In this document: positions 33,146 to 41,777 of the stretch, one piece after another
How positions within the stretch are numbered: the stretch's first letter is position 1
Layout of the letters: every line of letters starts with the position of its first letter
Source of the DNA: Halobacterium rubrum
Lineage (GTDB): Archaea > Halobacteriota > Halobacteria > Halobacteriales > Halobacteriaceae
Length of the DNA: 64,000 bases
Direction of reading: 5' to 3'
Assembly: GCF_021729015.1 (NCBI RefSeq)
Contig: NZ_JAJQQZ010000001.1
Coordinates: forward strand, 620,001 to 684,000
Program-made: the position numbers and the translations under genes
The notes under the pieces: generated by a model
The model's database searches: none
Told to the model about the DNA's origin: nothing
Seen by the model: only the letters and a program-made list of their open reading frames with translations

Positions 33146-34762
33146 TCAGCCGTCGGTTGTGTAGTCGTCGAAGGTCCGGACAGCGTTGCGGCCGGCGAGG
33201 ACGGCGGCGCCGCCGGCGACGAGCAGCCCGACGGCGAGTCCGGTGACGTAGACGACGGTCTCCGAGACACCGAGCAGGCCGCCGAGGGCACCGGCGACCG
33301 CGGGGGACTGGACGCCGGTGGCGACTCCCGCGGACAGCAGGAAGACGATGGTGTAGACGCCGAACGACCACAGCGAGGGGACGACGGCTTCGCGGCTGCG
33401 GGTGATGCTCGTGGCCTCGTACTTGGGGAAGGACGCGCCGACGCCGGCGGCGACCGTCGCGGCGAGTCCGGGGAGGACGACGGCGGCGACGACGAGGCAC
33501 GCGACAGCGACCGGTGGTAGCGGGCCGAAAACGCCGAGGGCGAGTGCGAGCGCGAGCGTGACCGGGGTGCCGAGGAGCGCACTGGCGGCGACGAGTCCGC
33601 CGACGAACTCGCGGCCGGAGACGCCCGAGGTGACGGTGACGGGGAGGACGGCGCCCTCGTCGCCGAGGGGGTTCAGGCTGAACAGCGCGCCGGTCGCCCA
33701 GGCGGCGTACAGCGTGACGGTGGCGGGGAGTGTGGCGGTGACATGGCCGGCGTCGACGCTGTTCTGGATGGGCGCGAACAGCACGAAGATGGGGTAGGTG
33801 ACGTAGACGAGCTTGACGGGGGCACGGCGCGCGCGCAGCCAGCTCTTGCGGGCCACCCACGCGGTCCGGCGGCCGAGCAGGTCGTCGAGCCGGCCGCCGC
33901 CCGCCGAGTCGGTCTGGCGCGGGGTAGCGTGAGCGGTGTCGTCGTACCAGCGGCGTTCTGAGACGCGGACGCTCGCGAGCACGCCGAGGGAAGCGACGAC
34001 GACGGAGCCGGCGAGGACGGCGCCGGCGCGGAGCGCGCTGGCTTCGGCGCCGGGGACAGTGAGCAGCGCGAGGTCGGCGTACCACGCGACCGGTGACGCC
34101 TGCGTCGCCTCGAGTGCGGGCGCGACGACCACGTCGAGCGTCTCCGTGAACAGCAACGCGAGGTAGGCGAGGAAGGCGGCGACCCCGAGCCCGGTCTTGT
34201 AGCGGTCGACGAACTCGGACTGCCCGAGGAGGTAGGCGACTGCGGCGCCGGCGGGGAAGCCGACGAGGTAGGCCGTTGTCGCGAGCGCGCCGAGCGCGAG
34301 GACGGCCAGCGGGAACGCGAGCGGCACGCCGGCGCCGGCGGCGAATCCGGCGCTGGCGACGACGAGCGGCGAGACGAACATGCCGACGACGCGGAGGTAG
34401 CCGGCGGCCAGCAGCCCGCCGACGACATCGCGGGCGGGCACGGTGGTGAGGTAGCCGTCGCGGACGTCGATGTCGCCGAGTTGGAGCGCGGTGAGGTAGG
34501 CGGTCATCGTGAGCGTGAACACGCCGATGCCGGCCGGGACGAGCCCGACGAGGTCGCCGGCAGCGCCGGGGTCGTCGACGAACGCCTGCCCACCGACGTA
34601 GGCGGCCCACGTGACGCCCGCAGTCATCCCGACCACGAGGACGGCGACGAGGCCGACGGCGATGTGCTGGGCGAGGCTCTTCTCGCGGAGCTTCCGCCAG
34701 CCGACGCGGAGCTCGTTGTACGCGATGCTGGCGGCGTGGCCGGTGTCCGGAACCCCGGGCAT
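33146..34762 (-). CDS. ABC exporter membrane subunit
   Basis: 538 residues with about 12 membrane spans, for example AVGLVAVLVVGMTAGVTWAA near the start and VAGALGGLLGVSETVVYVTG near the end. A soluble loop in the middle (ERRWYDDTAHATPRQTDSAG). The gene begins at the base next to the stop codon of the ATPase gene, so the pair forms one transporter of the ABC-2 group. The substrate is not predictable. Confidence 0.83.
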   Translation of the reverse strand: MPGVPDTGHAASIAYNELRVGWRKLREKSLAQHIAVGLVAVLVVGMTAGVTWAAYVGGQAFVDDPGAAGDLVGLVPAGIGVFTLTMTAYLTALQLGDIDVRDGYLTTVPARDVVGGLLAAGYLRVVGMFVSPLVVASAGFAAGAGVPLAFPLAVLALGALATTAYLVGFPAGAAVAYLLGQSEFVDRYKTGLGVAAFLAYLALLFTETLDVVVAPALEATQASPVAWYADLALLTVPGAEASALRAGAVLAGSVVVASLGVLASVRVSERRWYDDTAHATPRQTDSAGGGRLDDLLGRRTAWVARKSWLRARRAPVKLVYVTYPIFVLFAPIQNSVDAGHVTATLPATVTLYAAWATGALFSLNPLGDEGAVLPVTVTSGVSGREFVGGLVAASALLGTPVTLALALALGVFGPLPPVAVACLVVAAVVLPGLAATVAAGVGASFPKYEATSITRSREAVVPSLWSFGVYTIVFLLSAGVATGVQSPAVAGALGGLLGVSETVVYVTGLAVGLLVAGGAAVLAGRNAVRTFDDYTTDG

Positions 34763-35512
34763 CTACGCCTCCCCACCGATGCCGCCGGTGACCTCGAGGA
34801 AGACGTCTTCGAGGGTGCGTTCGTCGCCGGTCTCGGCGCGCTGCTTGAGGGCGTCCGGCGGGCCTTCGGTGACGAGGCTGCCGTCGTGGAGCACGCCGAC
34901 GGTGTCCGCGAGTTCGTCGACGACCGGGAGGATGTGCGTGGAGAGGAAGACGGTGGCGTCGCCGTCGGCGAGGTCGGCGATGGTATCCCGGACGGTGCGG
35001 GCGGCCCGTGGGTCAAGTCCAGACGTCGGTTCGTCGAGGAAGAGCACGTCGGGGTCGTGGAGCATCGCCTGGATGATGCCGGTCTTCTGTTTCATCCCCT
35101 TCGAGTACGCGGAGATGCGGCGGTCGGCGTCGTCGGCCAGCGAGAACCGCTCCAGCAGGTCGTCGATGCGTTCCTCGGCCCGGGATTCGGGGAGGTCTCG
35201 GAGGCCGGCGACGTACCGGAGCTGTTCGCGGGCCGTGAGTTCGGCGTGCAGCGGCGGCTCCTCGGGGAGGTAGCCGAGATTCGAGACGACGGCGTCCCGG
35301 TCGGTGATGTCGGCGCCGGCGACCGTCCCGGTGCCGTCGCTGGGCTTCGTGAGCGTGGCCAGCATCCGCATCGTCGTGGTCTTCCCGGCGCCGTTCGGAC
35401 CGAGGAAGCCGTACACCGACCCCTCGGGGATGGCGAGGTTCAGCCGTTCGACGGCCGTCGTGTCGCCGTACCGCTTCGTGAGGTTCCGGGTCTCGATGGC
35501 GCGGTTGGTCAT
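34763..35512 (-). CDS. ABC transporter ATP-binding protein
   Basis: 249 residues. Walker A GFLGPNGAGKTTT (near 38-50), signature YSKGMKQKTG (in place of LSGGQ), Walker B VLFLDEPTSGLD and switch His in FLSTHILP. The form is typical of exporters of the drug/natriuretic group. The ATG at 35512 is chosen over a start 27 bases upstream. It pairs with the membrane subunit that follows without a gap. Confidence 0.93.
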   Translation of the reverse strand: MTNRAIETRNLTKRYGDTTAVERLNLAIPEGSVYGFLGPNGAGKTTTMRMLATLTKPSDGTGTVAGADITDRDAVVSNLGYLPEEPPLHAELTAREQLRYVAGLRDLPESRAEERIDDLLERFSLADDADRRISAYSKGMKQKTGIIQAMLHDPDVLFLDEPTSGLDPRAARTVRDTIADLADGDATVFLSTHILPVVDELADTVGVLHDGSLVTEGPPDALKQRAETGDERTLEDVFLEVTGGIGGEA

Positions 35513-35578
35513 TACCCGTCGGTGCCACGTCCGGAGCAATAAAACCGGCCGAGCGTTCTCCGGCGATGTGGTCGTCCG

Positions 35579-36817
35579 TTACCAGCGGTGGTCGTCGTAG
35601 TTGCGGTCCTCGCGGCTGTCGAAGGACTGCTCGAGCTTGCGGACGAGCTCCTGTTTCTCGTCGCTGCCGATGCGCGCGAGCTCGTCGGCCTTCCCGACCG
35701 GCTCCGGCGGGCCGGCTTCGGCGGCGACCTGACTGGTGACGTAGCGCTCGACCGCCCGCCGGCAGTCGGGGTCGTCGGCGAACACGCGCGGGAGTTCGAC
35801 CTTGTGCACGAGGTCCGTCCGGGGGTCGTAGACGACGAAGAACGCGACCTCGTAGCAGGCGGCGTCGAGTTCGCGGTCGACGCCGAGTTCGTCGGCATCC
35901 GCGAACACGCCGTCAGCGCCGAGCGTGGACGTGAACCAGCACGTCCACGTGAGTTCGTCTGTGAGCCGTTCGTAGCCGTCGCCCTCGAACTCGCGGCGTT
36001 CGAGCACCTGTCCGAAGAACGCGGCGTCGGTCGCCCACGGGGTGGGGCGGCCGCGGTCGCGGAGCGCGCGCACGAGGGCCTGACTGGCGGGGCTCTTCAC
36101 GAAGCCCGCCAGCGGGACGCCGCGGTCGGCGAAGTCCTCGACGAGCCGGACGTAGTTCTCCAGCACTTCGCCGACGAGTTCGTTCTGCGTGACGAGGTCG
36201 GCGAGGCTGGCGTGGCGGTCCGCCCACTTCACGAGCTGTTTGGGGTAGACCGGGCCGTCGAGCAACAGCAGGTCGTCGACGCGCTCGGCGTGTTCGAGGG
36301 CGTGGTGGCTCTCGGCGAGGTACAGCGCGAGCCCGTGGACGACGCGCTCCTGGTCGCGGGCCAGCGGCGTGGTCTGGACGATTCGGCCGCGCCAGTAGCC
36401 GGCGTCGGCGCGCTGCCAGTCGGTGCCCATGTCGACGGTGGCGTCGTTGGAGTGGACGCTCGTGATGGTGGTGCGGGCGCGGTGGCAGTCCAGGTCGGAG
36501 GGCGTGGCGCTCATCGCGGCCTGCGCGAGGTCGAGGACGAGGCCGTTCGTGAACGTCCGGGGATTGATGGTGCCGGAGTCGAGGCCGTGGGCGGTCTCGA
36601 AGGGGTCGGGCTGGAGCGCGAGCTCCTCGACGGGCGCGGCGTGTCTCACGAGGTCGTCCAGCGGTTCGAGCACGGGGCCGTCGTCGCCGTACAGGGGGTC
36701 GAGGAACTCGCGCCACGTCTCGTCGGCGAGGTCGCGGTGTTCCTCGGCGTCCACCTCGTGTCTGATGCGGGCGGCGAGGTCCGCGATGCCGTCGAAGTGG
36801 ACGGGGTCGAGGGTCAT
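35579..36817 (-). CDS. nurA: NurA-domain 5'-3' nuclease
   Basis: 412 residues. NurA features: AHGLDSGTINPRTFTNGLVL (Asp80 is the likely first metal ligand), the LLLDGPVYPKQLVKW segment, GFVKSPASQALVRAL, and a C-terminal VHKVELPRVFADD block that carries the last acidic residue. NurA works with HerA in resection of broken DNA ends. The start ATG 36817 gives MTLDPVHFDGIADLAARI, the usual haloarchaeal N-terminus. Downstream comes the ABC exporter, not herA. Confidence 0.82.
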   Translation of the reverse strand: MTLDPVHFDGIADLAARIRHEVDAEEHRDLADETWREFLDPLYGDDGPVLEPLDDLVRHAAPVEELALQPDPFETAHGLDSGTINPRTFTNGLVLDLAQAAMSATPSDLDCHRARTTITSVHSNDATVDMGTDWQRADAGYWRGRIVQTTPLARDQERVVHGLALYLAESHHALEHAERVDDLLLLDGPVYPKQLVKWADRHASLADLVTQNELVGEVLENYVRLVEDFADRGVPLAGFVKSPASQALVRALRDRGRPTPWATDAAFFGQVLERREFEGDGYERLTDELTWTCWFTSTLGADGVFADADELGVDRELDAACYEVAFFVVYDPRTDLVHKVELPRVFADDPDCRRAVERYVTSQVAAEAGPPEPVGKADELARIGSDEKQELVRKLEQSFDSREDRNYDDHRW

Positions 36818-36895
36818 GGCGGGGAGTGGACGGGCGAGCCACAAGTAGCTCCCGACCGTCGTTTACTCGCGACCGAAGCAACTTTTGTCAGAAAT

Positions 36896-36903
36896 GTTAA
36901 ATT
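36896..36903 (+). promoter_or_regulatory. TATA-like box for the zinc-ribbon gene
   Basis: GTTAAATT, centred about 28 bases before the ATG at 36928. The spacing places transcription start at or next to the start codon, i.e. a leaderless message. Confidence 0.5.
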
Positions 36904-36927
36904 CGTCGGCGTAGTAGCCGGTCGTGG

Positions 36928-37164
36928 ATGCAGCAACACCGCACGAGCTCGGTGAACTGGCGGCGCACCGACAGCGGCGTCGAACTCTACGACGAGACCA
37001 ATCCCGACGCCTGGATTCACATCGACGTCGACCCCGGCGCCCCCGCAGACGAACGCCCCTTCAGCGTTTGCCCGGACTGCGGCGTCGTCGCCCCCCAGCG
37101 TACCGCCCCCACCGACCACATGGTCTGTGGCGAGTGCGGCGCCGAATTCGACAACGACGACTAG
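36928..37164 (+). CDS. Small zinc-ribbon protein
   Basis: 78 residues. A C-terminal zinc ribbon: SVCPDCGVVAPQ and MVCGECGAEFDNDD (two C-x2-C pairs). The N-terminal half (VNWRRTDSGVELYDETNPDA) is polar. Similar small proteins are common in haloarchaea, and some bind nucleic acid or act as adaptors; the role here is unknown. Repeat element D begins after the stop codon. Confidence 0.75.
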   Translation: MQQHRTSSVNWRRTDSGVELYDETNPDAWIHIDVDPGAPADERPFSVCPDCGVVAPQRTAPTDHMVCGECGAEFDNDD

Positions 37165-37737
37165 TTAGTGTAGGCTGCTTCTCTGACTGCTCTCGGGACT
37201 ACACGTCCTCAAAAGCCCCGAGACTGTGGACTCGGTGCGCTCTCACGGCTCACTCCGTTCGCCGTTCGAGTATATCGAGGTCTCCCAGTGGTCGAACTCG
37301 CACTCGCTGCGCCCTTCGCTCCTTCACTCCGTTCAGTCGCTGCAGTGCTTGCTTCGCCCGCCTTCGTCCACTGGGCGGTCGGCTCCGCCGACCGCCTCAT
37401 ACCGTGGCGGCTACGCCGCCACGCGAGCCTCGCCCCTTTCATTCCTGCCCGTGACCGGCTGGTCAGCCGGCAGGAATCAGGCTGGTTTCACAGCCGGTAG
37501 CAGGGGGTGGAAATCGAAAGGGGCGGCGGGGTCGGCGTCTCCGCGAGCGAAGCGAGCGGATGGCTCGAAAGACGAGCGAAGCGAGTCTTTCGGCGAAGCA
37601 CGGCGAAGTAAGCACCGTAGGAGCGACCGACGGGAGCGACGAGGCGCGCAGCGAGCCGCGCAAGTCGAGCCCTCCGGGGCTTTCGGAGAGTTAGTAACCC
37701 ACACCCCAGAACCAAACCCCGCTCCAGAGAGACGACA
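37165..37737. repeat. Hairpin-rich intergenic block, element D
   Basis: A 570-base gene-free block. On one strand the hairpins have GNA triloops. Examples: ACGGC/GCCGT around GAACGGAGTGA on the minus strand (37245-37265); a 10-bp stem with GGA loop on the minus strand (37374-37396); a 9-bp CGTGGCGGC/GCCGCCACG stem (37403-37423). Further on are TCCGC/GCGGA around GAGCGAAGCGA (37540-37560) and CGAAAGAC/GTCTTTCG around the same loop (37566-37592). Longer inverted pairs are CCCAGTGG/CCACTGGG (37284 and 37368) and GCCCCTTTC/GAAAGGGGC (37432 and 37517). Long open frames cross it but have no credible start or family. Confidence 0.8.
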
Positions 37738-37747
37738 CCTACATAGG
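37738..37747 (+). promoter_or_regulatory. TATA-like box for gpmI
   Basis: CCTACATAGG, centred 27 bases before the ATG at 37770, consistent with a leaderless transcript. Confidence 0.4.
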
Positions 37748-37769
37748 CCCAACTGCCGCATCCACGAGC

Positions 37770-39419
37770 ATGCAGGCCGCGCTCGTGATTCTGGACGGCT
37801 GGGGGCTCGGCGATCACGACTTCCGAGGCGGCGGAGCTGCCTCGACGTCCCGCTCACAGGGCTCGCGGGACCGACGCGACGCCGTCGATGCCGCCGACAC
37901 CCCGAACTTCGACGAGTACGCCGAGCGGGGGGCGTTCGGGACGCTGACGACGTCCGGTCGGGACGTCGGGCTGCCGGACGGCCAGATGGGGAACAGCGAG
38001 GTCGGCCACCTCACCATCGGCGCGGGCCGCGTCGTGAAGCAGGCGTACACGCGCATCGAGGACGCCATCGCCGCCGACGAGCTCTGCGGGAACGACGCCA
38101 TCGCGGGCGCACTCGACCACGTCGCGGAGACCGGCGGGACGCTGCACGTGATGGGACTCGTCTCGGACGGCGGCGTGCACTCCGACCAGGAGCACCTGCA
38201 CGCGCTCGTGGAGTGCGCCGCAGAGCGGGACGTCGAGGCGGCTGTCCACGCCTTCACCGACGGCCGGGACACGTCCCCGACCGGCGGCGAGGACTACCTC
38301 GCCGACCTCGAAGCCGTCACCGACGAGCACGGGACCGGCGAGGTGGCGACGGTCTCCGGACGGTACTACGCGATGGACCGCGACCAGAACTGGGAGCGCA
38401 CGAAATCGGCGTACGACGCCATCGTCACCCGGGAGGCCGACCACTCGGCCCGCTCGGCGGTCGACGCCGTCACCGACTCCTACGAGCGCGGCGACACCGA
38501 CGAGTTCGTCGAGCCGACCGTCGTCGAGGGCGGCGACGCGCTCACCGACGGCGACGCCGTCGTGTTCGCGAACTTCCGCGCCGACCGCGCCCGCCAGCTC
38601 ACCCGGCTGCTCGCGGACATCGCGCCCGCCGACTGGGAGGCCGATGGCGTCGAGACGAGTCCGCCGGACGTGCCGGTGGTGACGATGACCGAGTACGACG
38701 AGACGTTCGACCTCCCGGTGGCGTTCCCGGCCGAGGAGCCCGCGGACACGCTCGGCTCGGTGCTCTCCGCGGAGGGGCTCACCCAGTTCCGGGTGGCGGA
38801 GTCCGAGAAGTACGCCCACGTGACGTACTTCCTGAACGGCGGCCGCGAGGTCGAATTCGAGGGCGAGCGCCGCGAAATCGTGGAGAGCCCGGACGTGCCG
38901 ACGTACGACGAGCAGCCCGAGATGAGCGCGCCCGGGGTCACCGACACCGTGCTGGACGCGCTCGCGACCGACGACCCGGACGTGCTCGTGTTGAACTACG
39001 CCAACCCCGACATGGTCGGGCACACGGGCGACTTCGACGCCGCCGTCGAGGCCGTCGAGGCCGTCGACCGGGAACTCGGACGGCTGGTGCCGGCGCTCTC
39101 TGACGCGGGCGACGAGCGGAGCGAGTCGCCGAATGGGCGAGCGGGGAGCGAAGCGACCCGCGAGCAGGGCGCGCACATCTTCCTCACCGCCGACCACGGG
39201 AACGCCGACGACATGGGGACAGTCGAGGACCCCCACACTGCGCACACGTTCAACCCCGTGCCGTTCGTCTCGCTTGCCCCCGAAACCGGGGGAGACGACC
39301 GCTCGGGCGGCTTCGCCGTCCGGGACGGCGGCGCGCTCCGGGACGTCGCCCCGACGCTGCTGGAGGTGCTCGGCATCGACCGCCCGGCCGCGATGACGGG
39401 GTCGTCGCTGCTGGAGTAG
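37770..39419 (+). CDS. gpmI: 2,3-bisphosphoglycerate-independent phosphoglycerate mutase with two inserted segments
   Basis: 549 residues. Alkaline-phosphatase-superfamily enzyme of glycolysis and gluconeogenesis. MQAALVILDGWGLG (first metal Asp), QMGNSEVGHLTIGAGRVV (catalytic Ser), YAMDRDQNWERT, VLNYANPDMVGHTGDF and FLTADHGNADDM are all present. Two stretches are absent from the usual alignment: about residues 17-36 (FRGGGAASTSRSQGSRDR) and about 447-464 (DERSESPNGRAGSEATRE). Both are encoded by small DNA hairpins of the type found in the intergenic elements and keep the frame. Both lie in surface loops between conserved motifs, so the enzyme is probably active. Confidence 0.92.
   Translation: MQAALVILDGWGLGDHDFRGGGAASTSRSQGSRDRRDAVDAADTPNFDEYAERGAFGTLTTSGRDVGLPDGQMGNSEVGHLTIGAGRVVKQAYTRIEDAIAADELCGNDAIAGALDHVAETGGTLHVMGLVSDGGVHSDQEHLHALVECAAERDVEAAVHAFTDGRDTSPTGGEDYLADLEAVTDEHGTGEVATVSGRYYAMDRDQNWERTKSAYDAIVTREADHSARSAVDAVTDSYERGDTDEFVEPTVVEGGDALTDGDAVVFANFRADRARQLTRLLADIAPADWEADGVETSPPDVPVVTMTEYDETFDLPVAFPAEEPADTLGSVLSAEGLTQFRVAESEKYAHVTYFLNGGREVEFEGERREIVESPDVPTYDEQPEMSAPGVTDTVLDALATDDPDVLVLNYANPDMVGHTGDFDAAVEAVEAVDRELGRLVPALSDAGDERSESPNGRAGSEATREQGAHIFLTADHGNADDMGTVEDPHTAHTFNPVPFVSLAPETGGDDRSGGFAVRDGGALRDVAPTLLEVLGIDRPAAMTGSSLLE
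37824..37871 (+). repeat. In-frame hairpin insertion 1 in gpmI
   Basis: Two hairpins in 48 bases. The first is CGAGGCGGC, loop GGA, GCTGCCTCG (37824-37844, 9 bp with one G-T pair). The second is GTCCCGC, an 11-base loop, GCGGGAC (37847-37871), whose loop reads GAGCCCTGTGA on the minus strand. They encode the extra residues between DGWG and the conserved ADTPNF block. Confidence 0.65.
39108..39161 (+). repeat. In-frame hairpin insertion 2 in gpmI
   Basis: GGCGAC, loop GAGCGGAGCGA, GTCGCC (39108-39130), then ten bases, then GCGGG, loop GAGCGAAGCGA, CCCGC (39141-39161). They encode ERSESPNGRAGSEATR just before the conserved FLTADHGNADDM motif. The loops match those of elements A, D and E. Confidence 0.75.
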
Positions 39420-39425
39420 CGCGGT

Positions 39426-40253
39426 CTACGCGAACGCCTCGCCGCCGGTCGCCCGGAAGGAGTAGTCGAGGCTGGGCGCGGAGTGGGTCAGCGACCCCAT
39501 CGAGATGACGTCCACGCCCGTCGCCGCGTACGCGGGGACGTCGTCGACGGTGATGCCGCCGCTGGCCTCCGCGAGCGCCGCGCCGTCCAGCAGGTCGACC
39601 GCGCGCTCGGTCTCTGCCGGCGTCATGTTGTCCAGCAGGACGATGTCGGCTCCGGCGTCGGCTGCCCGTGGCGCATCCTCGGGCGTCTCCACCTCTACTT
39701 CCAGTTTCGTCGCGAAGCTCTTGGCCGCTCGGAAGCGCTCGACGGCGCCCTCGAGCCCCAGCTCGGCGACGTGGTTGTCCTTCACCATCACCATGTGCGA
39801 GAGGTCGAGGCGGTGGGTGTCGCCGCCGCCCGCGACCACCGCGCGCTTCTCGACGCCCCGGAGTCCAGGGGTGGTCTTCCGGGTCGCCGCGATTGCCACG
39901 TCGTCGCGCTTCTCGCGTGCGGCGTCGACGGCTCGCCGGGTCTTCGTGGCGATGCCGGAGGCGTGGCCGGCGACGTTCACGGCGACCCGCTCGGCGCGCA
40001 GCACGCTCTGTGCGTCGCCGTCGACGGCGAGCACGGCGTCCCCGGCGTCGATTCGGTCGCCGGTGTCGACGAGCGCGTCGGCCTCGCAGCCGAGGTACTC
40101 GAACACACGGACTGCGGCGTCGAGGCCGGCGGCGACACCCGTTTGCCTGGCGACGAGCCGGCCGGCCGTCTCCCCGGGCACGTCGTTGGTCACGTCGTGG
40201 TGGCCGAGGTCCTCGCGCAGCCACCGCTCGACGTCGGCGTCAGTGACCGGCAT
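39426..40253 (-). CDS. nadC: Nicotinate-nucleotide diphosphorylase (carboxylating)
   Basis: 275 residues. Motifs: TRKTTPGLRGVEKRAVVAGGG (quinolinate binding), HRLDLSHMVMVKDNHV, LEVEVETPEDA and IVLLDNMTP. It converts quinolinate and PRPP to nicotinate mononucleotide. It is the last gene of the nadA-nadB-nadC operon and its start overlaps nadB by 14 bases. Confidence 0.95.
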   Translation of the reverse strand: MPVTDADVERWLREDLGHHDVTNDVPGETAGRLVARQTGVAAGLDAAVRVFEYLGCEADALVDTGDRIDAGDAVLAVDGDAQSVLRAERVAVNVAGHASGIATKTRRAVDAAREKRDDVAIAATRKTTPGLRGVEKRAVVAGGGDTHRLDLSHMVMVKDNHVAELGLEGAVERFRAAKSFATKLEVEVETPEDAPRAADAGADIVLLDNMTPAETERAVDLLDGAALAEASGGITVDDVPAYAATGVDVISMGSLTHSAPSLDYSFRATGGEAFA

Positions 40254-41775
40254 CCGGTGCCTCCTCGACGGCAGCCTCGTCGGTGCGGTGGTGGCAGCCG
40301 GCGCTCTCCGGGTTCTCGCTGGCGGCCCGTGCGACCAGCAGCCCGACGACGGCGGCGTTCCGGAGCTGGTAGAGGTCCCGGCTCGTCCGGGTGCGGACGT
40401 AGGCGTCGACCTCGCCCTTCAGCCGGCGGAGCACGCCCTGTGCGCGCTCGAGGTCGGAGCCGGACCGGTGGAGGCCAACGTACTCGTCCATCACGCGCCG
40501 CAGCCGCCGGAACTTCTCGTCGGCGAAGCCCGACGGGAGGTCGGGGTCGCGGTCCCGGAGCTCGGGCGGCTCGCTCGGCTCCGCCTCCCGGCCGTCGCTG
40601 GCCGCCGTCTCGCCGGCCCGCAGCCCCCAGACGAGCCCCTCGAGCAGGCTCGTGGACGCGAGGCGGTTCGCACCGTGGACGCCCGTGCGGGCGCACTCGC
40701 CGACCGCGAACAGCCGGTCGAGGCTCGCTCGGCCCTCGGTGTCGACGGCGACGCCGCCACAGAGGAAGTGCTCGCAGGGCGCGACCGGGATGCCCGCCTC
40801 CCAGTCGACGCCACGGTCCTCGCAGGTCTCGGCCAGCCCCGGGAACTCCCCGGCGAAGTCCAGCGGGGAGACATCCAGCCGGACCTCGCCGGTGGCGTCG
40901 CGCTCGGCGGCGACGGCGCGCGCGACCACGTCGCGGGGCGCGAGTTCGGCGTCCTCGTGGTACTCGGGCATGAAGCGCTCGCCGTCGGCGTTCCGCAGAA
41001 CGGCGCCCTCGCCGCGGACGGCCTCGGAGACGAGAAACGGGTCCTCGTCGTCGTAGGCGGTCGGGTGGAACTGGACGTACTCGACGTCCTCGACGTCCGC
41101 GCCGGCGAGCGCGGCCATCGCCACGCCGTCGCCCGTCGAGCCGGCGGGGTTCGTCGACCGCCGGTAGAGGTCGCCGATGCCGCCCGTCGCGAGCACCGTC
41201 GACCCGGCGAACACCGGGGCGCCCGTCCCGGCCCGTTCGCCGGTCTCGGGGTCGCGGTCGAGCAGCGCCCCGGTCACGAGCCCTTCGTCGGTAATCAGGT
41301 CGAGTGCGGCGGCGTCCTCCAGAATCCGGACGTTCTCGTGGTCGTCGAGGAGTCGGAGGAACGGCCGGAGGATGTGGTGGCCCGTGGCGGCGTCCACGTG
41401 CAGGATGCGCGCCTCGGAGTGGGCGGCCTCCTGCGCGTAGTCGAAGCCCTCGCCGTCGCCGCCGTCGAAGGACACGTCCAGTGTGTCGACGAGCACGTCC
41501 TCGACGGCGTCGGCGGCGTCTTCGACCAGCACGTCGACTGTGTCGGGGTCGGCTTCGCCGTCGCCGGCAGCCAGCACGTCTCGTTTCAGGGACTCGGGGC
41601 TGTCTCGGGTGGTGGCGATGCCGCCCTGCGCCCAGTCCGTGCTGGCGTCGGCGGGGCGCTCGGCCTTCGTCGCGACGAGCACGTCTGCGCCCTCGCGGGC
41701 GGCGGCCAGCGCGGCCGCACAGCCCGCGATGCCCGAGCCCACGACGAGCACGTCGGTGGTAGCGTAGTCGGTCAT
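40240..41775 (-). CDS. nadB: L-aspartate oxidase
   Basis: 511 residues. FAD-binding GSGIAGCAAALAAAREGADV (near 12-31), the STDWAQGGIA motif, VQFHPTAYDDEDPFLVSEAVRGEG and the active-site region HGANRLASTSLLEGLVWG. It oxidises aspartate to iminoaspartate, the substrate of NadA. The gene lies two bases after nadA. Confidence 0.95.
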   Translation of the reverse strand: MTDYATTDVLVVGSGIAGCAAALAAAREGADVLVATKAERPADASTDWAQGGIATTRDSPESLKRDVLAAGDGEADPDTVDVLVEDAADAVEDVLVDTLDVSFDGGDGEGFDYAQEAAHSEARILHVDAATGHHILRPFLRLLDDHENVRILEDAAALDLITDEGLVTGALLDRDPETGERAGTGAPVFAGSTVLATGGIGDLYRRSTNPAGSTGDGVAMAALAGADVEDVEYVQFHPTAYDDEDPFLVSEAVRGEGAVLRNADGERFMPEYHEDAELAPRDVVARAVAAERDATGEVRLDVSPLDFAGEFPGLAETCEDRGVDWEAGIPVAPCEHFLCGGVAVDTEGRASLDRLFAVGECARTGVHGANRLASTSLLEGLVWGLRAGETAASDGREAEPSEPPELRDRDPDLPSGFADEKFRRLRRVMDEYVGLHRSGSDLERAQGVLRRLKGEVDAYVRTRTSRDLYQLRNAAVVGLLVARAASENPESAGCHHRTDEAAVEEAPDAGH

Positions 41776-41777
41776 GG

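Noticed and set aside
37165-37737. Possible CRISPR array in the palindrome-rich block
   Set aside because: Inverted repeats are all different, there is no repeated unit with regular spacers, and no cas gene is present.
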